This document shows, piece after piece, positions 55,186 through 64,000 of a stretch of 64,000 nucleotides of DNA. The position numbers and the translations under genes are program-made. Every line of letters begins with the position of its first letter. Position 1 is the first letter of the stretch. Source of the stretch: Tragulus kanchil (Eukaryota; Chordata; Mammalia; Artiodactyla; Tragulidae). The DNA lies in assembly GCA_022376925.1 (NCBI GenBank), contig JAIOJX010000025.1:94019608-94083607 (forward strand), given 5' to 3'. The notes under the pieces were generated by a model, which was given only the letters and a program-made list of their open reading frames with translations, made no database searches and was not told the DNA's origin.

Positions 55186-55372
55186 TTTGGGTTTCCCTTG
55201 TAGCTCAGCTGGTAAAGAATCCACCTGCAATGCAGGAGACCGGGGTTCAAACCTGGGTTGACAAGATCCCGTGGAGAAGTGAAAGGCTGCCCACTCCAGT
55301 ATTCTTGCCTGGAGAATTCCATGGCTCGTCCATGCCTCACAACGAATCGGACACAAGGACAAAACTGAGTGA
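55186..55372 (+). mobile_element. Bov-tA SINE
   Basis: gggtttcccttgtagctcag, ggtaaagaatccacctgcaa and cactccagtattcttgcctg, then a diverged end. Confidence 0.9.
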
Positions 55373-55983
55373 GTTCCACTGCACCTGGCAAGCTCCTAAC
55401 CAACATACGATTCACCAAGCCTATGGGCAAGGCTGAGACTAGCAAAGAGCCTGGGGTTGTCTTCATCATCCCTGGGGTGGAAGGGTGGGGGTTGAGAGGA
55501 GTAAGGGTACCCCTACTCAGGCCAGCAACAGAGCATGCTGAGTTCCAATGATATTCCACTCTCACTGAATTAGGCCCTGCCCCCATTACCTCAGAAATTC
55601 AGAAACTCTAGGTCTCCTCTCTGAACAGATAGCCAGACTTGAATTTGAGAGCCTCTGAGCTAGCTACACCAGCATCTGAGTGCCAGAGTACTCGAGCACA
55701 AAAAATTCAAGTGACCAGTTTTTAACAGGAAGCTTTTGGCTTTGGCAGACTGGTTCCTCTGGGACCACGAGCCAGTACCTAGTTGACCCTTGCTGTTCAC
55801 CTTGCCTCTCAAGAGCTCCGGCCTCTTATGATACCACATGAATTGGGGTTATTTCTGAATCTGCTCTTTGGCTCTGTTTTTTTCTCTCTAATCCTACAGA
55901 AAAAGTAACCATGAAAGATTAATCTGCTTTAGTGTTTGCCTTCATCTTAGTAGTGTGTGTGTGTTAGATCTTATTTAATTTCT

Positions 55984-58171
55984 CAGGAAGTTCAACACCA
56001 ATGGGAGCTGAATCAATAATTACCAGAGATTGTATCCAACTGGCCCAGGATTAGGGCCCAGGAAAATCAGCTTTTAAAAGATCTGAAGATCGTGTGATTA
56101 TGTACCCTGCCAAGCATCTGGCCACTCTTGGAAGAAAAAAATAGCTGCCATCTGAACGAATTTTCTCCATGTCACACACAACGCCATTACTTTTAGAAGG
56201 AAATGAAGCACCAAAGCTATGCAGAGAATATGTCCACCAAGGATGGACACCTCCTCCAGCTCCCATTCGGTTGCTTACCCAGGTTTCTCCCTACACAAGT
56301 GAGGTTAAGCAGTCCCTCTCTACCTGGCTTGTAAAGGCGTGGTGGTGGCTTCTGTGTCTCATCTAACTGGAGAATTAATTCCCTTGATCTTACCCACAGG
56401 AGAGTTCACCTTTTCTGAAGACACAAGGACCTGCTGTCTTCCTTGTCACAAGCTCCTCGTCAGCTTTGTGAGAACTGTATGTTCCCTAAGGTAAGTCTGC
56501 AGGTAGAGCCTGCTGGTGGTTCCTACCAATGATCTAAAAATGCATCTCTTAAAAACAAAGACATTCACAAACCAGAAGACTCATAAGTCAAAATAAGTAG
56601 TACAAAAGCAACATGGGCATCATGTTCTTAGATATTCCGGAGGCTTAACAACTGGTTTAACATCTGCTTGGCTCCGTTTTTTAAGAGCCAAAGAAAATCA
56701 AAGACAACTAGCACTTACATTTCTCTTGGGGAGGAAATGATAAAATTCAGCATATTAGCCTTGATTTTTGGTTTCCCTGGTGGCTCAGCTGGTAAAGAAT
56801 CTGTCTTCAATGCAGGAGACCCAGGTTCAGTCCCTGGGTTGCGAAGATCCCCTGGCGAAGGAAATGGCAATCCACTGCAGTATTTCTTGCCTGGAGAATT
56901 CTACAGACAAAGGATCCTAGAGGGTTACAATCCATGGGGTCACAAAGAGTCAGACACAACCGAGCAACTTTCAGCCTTAATTTTATTTACTTTCTCTTCT
57001 ATGCTTGACCCTAACACAAAACACTCTCTTCGGGCTTCCCCTGGTGGTCCAGTGGGTAAGGACACCACCTTGCACTGCAGGAAGTTCAACACCAATGGGA
57101 GCTGAATCAATAATTACCAGAGATTGTATCCAACTGGCCCAGGATTAGGGCCCAGGAAAATCAGCTTTTAAAAGATCTGAAGATCGTGTGATTATGTACC
57201 CTGCCAAGCATCTGGCCACTCTTGGAAGAAAAAAATAGCTGCCATCTGAACGAATTTTCTCCATGTCACACACAACGCCATTACTTTTAGAAGGAAATGA
57301 AGCACCAAAGCTATGCAGAGAATATGTCCACCAAGGATGGACACCTCCTCCAGCTCCCATTCGGTTGCTTACCCAGGTTTCTCCCTACACAAGTGAGGTT
57401 AAGCAGTCCCTCTCTACCTGGCTTGTAAAGGCGTGGTGGTGGCTTCTGTGTCTCATCTAACTGGAGAATTAATTCCCTTGATCTTACCCACAGGAGAGTT
57501 CACCTTTTCTGAAGACACAAGGACCTGCTGTCTTCCTTGTCACAAGCTCCTCGTCAGCTTTGTGAGAACTGTATGTTCCCTAAGGTAAGTCTGCAGGTAG
57601 AGCCTGCTGGTGGTTCCTACCAATGATCTAAAAATGCATCTCTTAAAAACAAAGACATTCACAAACCAGAAGACTCATAAGTCAAAATAAGTAGTACAAA
57701 AGCAACATGGGCATCATGTTCTTAGATATTCCGGAGGCTTAACAACTGGTTTAACATCTGCTTGGCTCCGTTTTTTAAGAGCCAAAGAAAATCAAAGACA
57801 ACTAGCACTTACATTTCTCTTGGGGAGGAAATGATAAAATTCAGCATATTAGCCTTGATTTTTGGTTTCCCTGGTGGCTCAGCTGGTAAAGAATCTGTCT
57901 TCAATGCAGGAGACCCAGGTTCAGTCCCTGGGTTGCGAAGATCCCCTGGCGAAGGAAATGGCAATCCACTGCAGTATTTCTTGCCTGGAGAATTCTACAG
58001 ACAAAGGATCCTAGAGGGTTACAATCCATGGGGTCACAAAGAGTCAGACACAACCGAGCAACTTTCAGCCTTAATTTTATTTACTTTCTCTTCTATGCTT
58101 GACCCTAACACAAAACACTCTCTTCGGGCTTCCCCTGGTGGTCCAGTGGGTAAGGACACCACCTTGCACTG
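55984..58171. repeat. Tandem near-identical pair 16 (offset 1094)
   Basis: Copy 1 is 55984-57077 and copy 2 is 57078-58171, abutting. The join falls inside a CHR-like SINE at gcactgcag, leaving a 46-base SINE stub at 57032-57077 while the second copy runs on into the full element. Confidence 0.92.
56769..56972 (+). mobile_element. Bov-tA SINE
   Basis: It is flanked by agcctt(g/a)atttt at 56757-56768 and 56973-56984. It is the best-preserved Bov-tA in the window (ggtttccctggtggctcagc ... gagtcagacacaaccgagca). It is duplicated at 57863-58066 by pair 16. Confidence 0.92.
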
Positions 58172-58448
58172 CAAGGGGCGCCGGTTCCATCCCTGGCCTG
58201 GGAAGATCCCACGTGCCGCGGAGCGGCTGGACCGATGTGTCTAATCACCGAGCCAGAGCTTTGGAGCGCATGCGCCCAGAGCCGGCGCTCTGCAACGACA
58301 GACGCCACCGCGGTAGGAGGCCCACAGGAGCCAAAGAACAAAGACGAATGAAAATAGAGAAATGAAAGAGCAATAGAAGTGGCCCACCCGTTCCCCTCCC
58401 TCTCCAACCCAACCCTCGCCCAAAATAGAAATAAATAAATAAATCTTT

Positions 58449-58480
<32 letters not shown>
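58126..58480 (+). mobile_element. Young CHR-like tRNA-Glu SINE with (AC)n tail
   Basis: This is the only full copy of the young subgroup on the + strand: head, B-box-like ggttccatccc, C-rich block near 58387-58425, AAATAAATAAAT tail and then (AC)15 at 58451-58480. Related flanks (acactctcttc, cactcttcttt) suggest its target-site duplication. Confidence 0.9.
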
Positions 58481-58483
<3 letters not shown>

Positions 58484-58545
58484 TCTTTGGGTGGTACCTC
58501 AGTCTGTTGGATATTTTGTTGTGTGTCCTCCTCCATTCCACTTTT

Positions 58546-58695
58546 TTTTTTTTAATGTTTTTTAAATGTATTTATTTGGTTGCACTGGGTCTTAGTTATG
58601 GTATGTGGGATCTAGTTCCCCGATCAGGGGTTGAACCCAGGTCCCCAGCATTGGGAGCACAGATTCTTAGCCACTGGACCACCAGGGAAATCCCT
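58546..58695 (-). mobile_element. CHR-1-type SINE, antisense
   Basis: It has a perfect 15-bp target-site duplication ctccattccactttt at 58531-58545 and 58696-58710. The body ends ccactggaccaccagggaaa. Confidence 0.9.
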
Positions 58696-59253
58696 CTCCA
58701 TTCCACTTTTCTCTTCATCACCCAGTTAACTGCAATATGGCAATTTTTATCCTTCATTTTTTCCAGTTTTATTGAGATATGATTGAAATGTAACATTGTA
58801 TAAGTTTAAGGTGTACAACAGGTAGATTTTAAGCACTAATATATTATAGAACAATCACCATCATAATGTCTAACACCTCCACCACGTCATATAACTATCA
58901 TTTTCCTTTGTAGTCAGAACATTTAAGATCTATTCTCTTAGCAACATTCAAGTATATAGTCCATTGTTATTAACTATAAATACCATGCTGTTCATTAGAT
59001 TCCCAGAATATATCCGTCTTAAAACTGGTTTCCTTTAACCAAGTCCCTTTCTTCCCCATTCTCCAACCCCTGGTAACTACCATTCTACTCCGTTCCTATC
59101 TATGAGTTAAGCTTTTAAGATTCCACATATAAGTGAGATCATAACAGTTTTGATCTTTCTCTCTTTGACTTATTTCACCTAGTATAATTCTCTCAAGGTC
59201 CATCCATGCTGCTGCAAATAGCAAGGTTTCCTTTTTTCTTATGAGTAATATTC

Positions 59254-59256
<3 letters not shown>

Positions 59257-59311
<55 letters not shown>

Positions 59312-59312
59312 C
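59257..59312. repeat. (TA)n followed by (GA)n
   Basis: About 13 TA units pass directly into about 14 GA units, inside the L1 block. Confidence 0.95.
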
Positions 59313-59490
59313 ACAGATTCTTTATCCATTCATCCCTTGACAAACCCACTGTTTCCATGTCATATCTATTGTGAATAAAGCTGCGATGAACATGGGAGAG
59401 CAGATATCTCTTCAAGATCCTGTTTATATTAACCTTTGGATATATATCCAGAAGTGGGATTTCTAGATCACAAGGTAGTTCTACTATTAT

Positions 59491-59822
59491 TTTTTTTTTT
59501 TAAAGATTTATTTATTTATTTATTTTTGGGCGGGGGTCGGGTTGGGGAGGGAGGGGAGCGGGCGGGCCACTTCTATTGGTCTTTCATTTCTCTATTTTCA
59601 CTTGTCTTTGTTCTTTGGCTCCTGTGGGCCTCCCATCGCGGTGGCCTTTGTTGTTGCAGAGCGCTGGCTCTGGGCGCATGCGCTCCAGAGCTCCGGCTTG
59701 GTAATTGGACACATCAGTCCAGCCGCTCCGCGGCACGTGGGATCTTCCCAGGCCAGGGCTCAAACCGGCGCCCCTTGCACTGCAAGGCGGTGTCCTTACC
59801 CACTGGACCACCAGGGGAAGCC
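59491..59822 (-). mobile_element. Young CHR-like tRNA-Glu SINE with G-rich block
   Basis: It is inserted in L1 with target-site duplication ctactatta at 59481-59489 and 59823-59831. L1 text continues on both sides. The G-rich stretch is at 59527-59565. Confidence 0.92.
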
Positions 59823-60489
59823 CTACTATTAATTTTTTAAGGAATCTTCATAATATTTTCCATAGAGTGGATATACCAATTTACATTCCCACCAACAATG
59901 CTCAAGGCTTTTTTTCTCCTCACCAACACTTACCTCTAGTCTTTTTGATAATAATCATTTTAACAAGTGAGCTGAATATCTCCTTGTGGCTTTGATTTGC
60001 ATTTCCATAATGTTTAGGGATATTGAGTACCTCTTCATGTACCTGTTGACCATATGTATGTCTCATCCTATAATGTATTTATTGAGTTCTCCTGCCTATT
60101 TTTAAATCAGATTGTTTGGTTATTTGTACTATTATCTTCTATGAATTCATTTTGGATACTAATTCATCAGATATATATATAGTATATATATATGATCAAA
60201 TATTTTCTTCCATTACATAGTTTGCATTTTTGTTGGCTGTTTATTTTGCTGTGCAGAAGCTATTTAGTTATATATAATCACATTTTATTAAGTTTTGTCT
60301 TTGTTACTATTGCTTTTGGTGGTGTATCCCCAAATCATTACAAAGACCAATGTCAAGAAGCCTTTTCCCTGTTTTCTTCTAGGAGTTTTAGTTTCAGGTC
60401 TTGCATTTAAGTCTTTATCTTGATTTAATTTTTATGAATAATGTAAGACAGGGGTTCCATTTCATTCTGCATTTTGCTCTCCAGTGCAG

Positions 60490-60705
60490 GGTTCCCAGGT
60501 GGCATTAGTGGTAGAGAACCTGCCTGCCAATGCAGGAGATCGAAGAGACACAGGTTTGATTCCTAGGTTGGGAAGATCCCCTGGAGGAAGAAATGGCAAT
60601 ACTGGAGTGGTCTAGTATTCTTGCTTGGAGAATTCCATGGACAGAGGAGCCTGGTAGACTATAGTCCATAGGATCACAAAGAGTCAGGTATAATTAAAGC
60701 AATTT
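60490..60705 (+). mobile_element. Bov-tA SINE in L1
   Basis: ggttcccaggtggcattagt, ctgccaatgcaggagatcg and cacaaagagtcaggtataat. A degraded second copy starts at 61607 through pair 17. Confidence 0.85.
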
Positions 60706-60721
60706 AGAATGCACATCCAGA

Positions 60722-61026
60722 GCGTCCCTGGTGGTCCAGTGGGTAAAGCGTCTGCCTTGCAGTGCAAGGGGCACCAGTTCGATCCCTGGCCCAGGAAGAT
60801 CCCACATGCCACGGAGTGGCTGGATAGGTGTGTCCACTTAGGAGCCAGCACTCTGGAGCGTGTGTACCCAGAGTCAGCATTCTGCAGTGAAAGAGGCAAC
60901 TGCAATGGGAGGCCCACACATGCCAAAGAATAAAAAGACCGATGAAAATAAATATAAATAAAAGAGGCATGATGGAGAGAAAGAAAATAATATAATAATA
61001 ATCATAAAAAAATTAAAAAAAAAAAA
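60722..61026 (+). mobile_element. CHR-like tRNA-Glu SINE in L1
   Basis: It has a perfect 14-bp target-site duplication gaatgcacatccag at 60708-60721 and 61027-61040. The B box ggttcgatccc-like reads agttcgatccc. It is duplicated at 61804-62107 by pair 17. Confidence 0.92.
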
Positions 61027-61215
61027 GAATGCACATCCAGTGCTACCAACATCATTTATTAAAGAGGCTATTCTTTCCTCATTGAGTATTCTTGACTCCC
61101 CATCAATTATTAACCATATATGCAAACTTAATCCTTTTTTATGCCAGTACCATACTATGTTAACTACAATAGCTTTGTAAGATAGCTTCAAATAGTTATA
61201 TTGTTATAGTTATAG

Positions 61216-61350
61216 GAGTATTCCCCTGGAGGAAGACATGGCAACCCACTCCAGTATTCTTGCCTGGAGAGTTCCAAGGACAGAGGAGCCCGTAGGGTCA
61301 CAAAGAGTTGGACATGACTGAAACAACTTAGGAAGCACGCATAGTAGTAG
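61216..61350 (+). mobile_element. Bov-tA 3' fragment
   Basis: cactccagtattcttgcctg and cacaaagagttggacatgac without the tRNA-like head. It is repeated at 62297-62431 by pair 17. Confidence 0.8.
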
Positions 61351-62569
61351 TATTTGAGCCAAGAAGTGTGAGACCACCAATTGTTTCATCTCACAATTGC
61401 TTTGGCTATTTGGGTTCTTTTGTGGTTCCATACAAATTTTAGTATTGTTTTTTTCTATTTCTGTGAAAAATGCCTTTGGGATTTTGGTAGGGATCACACT
61501 GAACCCACAGATACCTTTGGGTAACATGGACATTTTAACATTATTAAGTCTTTTGAATCATGAACATAGGCTGTCTTTCCATTTTGTTGTATATTCTTCC
61601 ATTTTTAACCTGCCTGCCAATGCAGGAGATCGAAGAGACACAGGTTTGATTCAGGTTGGGAAGATCCCGGGGAAGAATGGCAATACTGGAGGTTAGATTC
61701 TGCAATCCATGGCAGGGAGCCTGGACAGAGGAGCCTGGTAGACTAGTCCATAGGATCACAAAGAGTCAGGTATAATTAAAGCAATTTAGAATGCACATCC
61801 AGAGCGTCCCTGGTGGTCCAGTGGGTAAAGCGTCTGCCTTGCAGTGCAAGGGGCACCAGTTCGATCCCTGGCCCAGGAAGATCCCACATGCCACGGAGTG
61901 GCTGGATAGGTGTGTCCACTTAGGAGCCAGCACTCTGGAGCGTGTGTACCCAGAGTCAGCATTCTGCAGTGAAAGAGGCAACTGCAATGGGAGGCCCACA
62001 CATGCCAAAGAATAAAAAGACCGATGAAAATAAATATAAATAAAAGAGGCATGATGGAGAGAAAGAAAATAATATAATAATAATCATAAAAAAATTAAAA
62101 AAAAAAAGAATGCACATCCAGTGCTACCAACATCATTTATTAAAGAGGCTATTCTTTCCTCATTGAGTATTCTTGACTCCCCATCAATTATTAACCATAT
62201 ATGCAAACTTAATCCTTTTTTATGCCAGTACCATACTATGTTAACTACAATAGCTTTGTAAGATAGCTTCAAATAGTTATATTGTTATAGTTATAGGAGT
62301 ATTCCCCTGGAGGAAGACATGGCAACCCACTCCAGTATTCTTGCCTGGAGAGTTCCAAGGACAGAGGAGCCCGTAGGGTCACAAAGAGTTGGACATGACT
62401 GAAACAACTTAGGAAGCACGCATAGTAGTAGTATTTGAGCCAAGAAGTGTGAGACCACCAATTGTTTCATCTCACAATTGCTTTGGCTATTTGGGTTCTT
62501 TTGTGGTTCCATACAAATTTTAGTATTGTTTTTTTCTATTTCTGTGAAAAATGCCTTTGGGATTTTGGT

Positions 62570-64000
62570 AGGGATCACACTGAACCCACAGATACCTTTG
62601 GGTAACATGGACATTTTAACATTATTAAGTCTTTTGAATCATGAACATAGGCTGTCTTTCCATTTTGTTGTATATTCTTCCATTTTTTGATCAAAGTCTT
62701 GTATTTTACAGTGTGCAACTCTCTCACTTCCTTTAAGTTTATTCCTAAATATTTTGTGTCTTTTAATGTTATTATGAAAGGGATTTTTTTTCCTTTTTCA
62801 GATATTTCATTGTTAGTGTATAGAAACACAACTGATTTATTTTTCCTGCTATCCTATTTTTTATTTTTTTCAAATTTTAAACTTTTTATTTTGTATTGGG
62901 TTATAGCCAGTTAACAATGTTGTGGTACTTTCAGGTGAACAGTGAAGGGACTCGGCCATACGTATACATGTATCCATTCTCCCCCAACCCCTCTCCCATC
63001 CAGGAGGGCACATAACATTGAGTAGAGTTCCATGTGCTATACAATAGGTCCTTGTTGGTTATCCATTTTAAATATAGTAATATTTACATGACCTTCCCAA
63101 ACTCCCTATCGCTTCCCCTCAGCAACCATAAGTTTATTTTCTGAGTCTGTGAGTCTCTTTCTGTTCTGTAATTTTGATTTTCTGTAGTTTTGATTTTCAT
63201 TTCTGTAATAACTAGTGATGTTGAACATCTTTTCATGGGCCTGTTCACCATCTGTATATTCTGTTTGGAGAAATGCCTATTCAGGTCTGATGCCCATTTT
63301 TTTTTGAGTGGGCTGTTTGTTTTGATGCTGTTAAGTATCATACACTTTTATAAATTTTGGAGACTATTCCTTTATTGCTCACATGATTTGCAAGTATTTT
63401 TTCCCAATCTGTGAGTTGTCTTTTCATTTTGTTTATTGTTTCCTTTGCTGAAGACACAACTGATTTCTGTATGTTGGTTTTGCATTCTGTATTACTGAAT
63501 TCATTGATTAAGTCTAGCTTTCCTTGGTGCAGTCATTAGGATTTTTTATATATAAGACCATATCATCTGCAAAGACAGTTTTAGTTCTTCCTTTTTAATT
63601 TTAGATGTCTTCTTTTTTCTCTCCTGACTTCTCTGACTAGGATTTTCAGTGCTGTGTTGAACAGGAGGGGTGAGAGTGGTCATCCTTGACCTGTTCCTAA
63701 TCCTAGAGGAAAAGCTTTCCCTTTGACCATTGAGTATAATGTTAGCTGTGGACTTATCATATGTTATGTTGAGGTATGTTAGGGATCACTGAACCCACAG
63801 ATACCTTTGGGTAACATGGACATTTTAACATTATTAAGTCTTTTGAATCATGAACATAGGCTGTCTTTCCATTTTGTTGTATATTCTTCCATTTTTTGAT
63901 CAAAGTCTTGTATTTTACAGTGTGCAACTCTCTCACTTCCTTTAAGTTTATTCCTAAATATTTTGTGTCTTTTAATGTTATTATGAAAGGGATTTTTTTT
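62570..64000. repeat. Tandem near-identical pair 18, cut by window end (offset 1209-1211)
   Basis: Copy 1 starts at 62570. Copy 2 starts at 63781 and runs beyond the window. A two-base loss (agggatcactg for agggatcacactg) marks the start of copy 2. The L1 text at 61489-61606 makes a third copy of its first part. Confidence 0.88.

Larger units (their letters stand above)
60517..62687. repeat. Tandem near-identical pair 17 (offset 1081-1090)
   Basis: Copy 1 is 60517-61606 and copy 2 is 61607-62687. The first 150 bases of copy 2 are badly degraded by small deletions. After that the copies are nearly identical. They include a Bov-tA, a CHR-like SINE and L1 sequence. Confidence 0.9.
58757..64000 (-). 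mobile_element. L1 LINE block, antisense, with nested SINEs
   Basis: The + strand carries L1 text in reverse: tccatccatgctgctgcaaa (near 59200), tattccattgtatatata (near 59250), ctattgtgaataaagctgcg (near 59370), catttattaaagaggctatt (61050) and ttattcctaaatattttgtg (62740). SINEs interrupt it at 59491, 60490, 60722 and 61216. From 62870 an additional antisense L1 3' segment may be a separate insertion. All frames are broken. Confidence 0.75.

Noticed and set aside
56668..58244. Frames of 145 and 160 codons on the + strand
   Set aside because: They run through a Bov-tA SINE (FPGGSAGKESVFNAGDPGSV is the usual false translation) into a CHR-like SINE. Not genes.
58105..58541. Frames on the minus strand with VCVCVCVC runs
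   Set aside because: These are translation of an (AC)n tract and a SINE.
48811..64000. Neighbouring HERC3 gene on the minus strand, expected beyond FAM13A in mammals
   Set aside because: I looked for conserved exons on the minus strand and found none that I could recognise in this window. It may start further on.

Overview
This is mammalian nuclear DNA from a ruminant. It carries a truncated BovB LINE, several Bov-tA-type SINEs, tRNA-Glu SINEs of the CHR type shared by cetaceans and ruminants, and old MIR, MER and L1 pieces. The best-preserved SINEs are CHR-like elements of about 330 bp that differ from each other by only a few percent, while the Bov-tA and BovB copies are more diverged. That hints at a ruminant outside the well-known bovids, perhaps a chevrotain, but this is inference.

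The only gene I can support is FAM13A, on the + strand. The window holds eleven coding exons of its C-terminal half (3533 to 45494), encoding 497 residues that end in ...DTDSKSM and a TGA stop. Every junction has AG/GT splice sites and compatible phase. The N-terminal RhoGAP part of the long isoform lies upstream of the window. A long 3' UTR follows, with a cluster of poly(A) signals near 48.7 kb and a possible distal site near 50.96 kb. The conserved 3' exons are three charged, probably coiled-coil stretches separated by phosphosite-rich linkers.

The dominant structural signal is technical. Eighteen stretches of about 1.08 to 1.21 kb are each followed directly by a second, near-identical copy of themselves, and about 20 kb of the 64 kb is redundant. 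The copies differ mostly by one-base indels in short runs, and the joins sit at short shared words or in degraded sequence. Some copies cut exons in the middle, and several overlap so that short cores occur three times. The simplest reading is that overlapping fragments were placed end to end without trimming the overlap. The biological locus is probably about 44 kb. FAM13A exons that appear twice or three times should be counted once.

Layout: 1-3532, intron with a MIR and a compact region carrying a perfect C/EBP palindrome. 3533-3680, first exon here. 3681-16864, large intron with BovB, Bov-tA, L1 and CHR-like insertions. 16865-23592, exons 2-6 with duplicated copies. 23593-41824, exons 7-8 with copies and repeat-rich introns. 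41825-48.8 kb, exons 9-11 and the 3' UTR. 48.8-58.7 kb, intergenic sequence with SINEs. 58.7-64 kb, an antisense L1 block with nested SINEs. I found no new gene system, RNA gene or CRISPR array. The observations most worth checking are the fragment-overlap pattern, the young G-rich SINE family and the C/EBP site.
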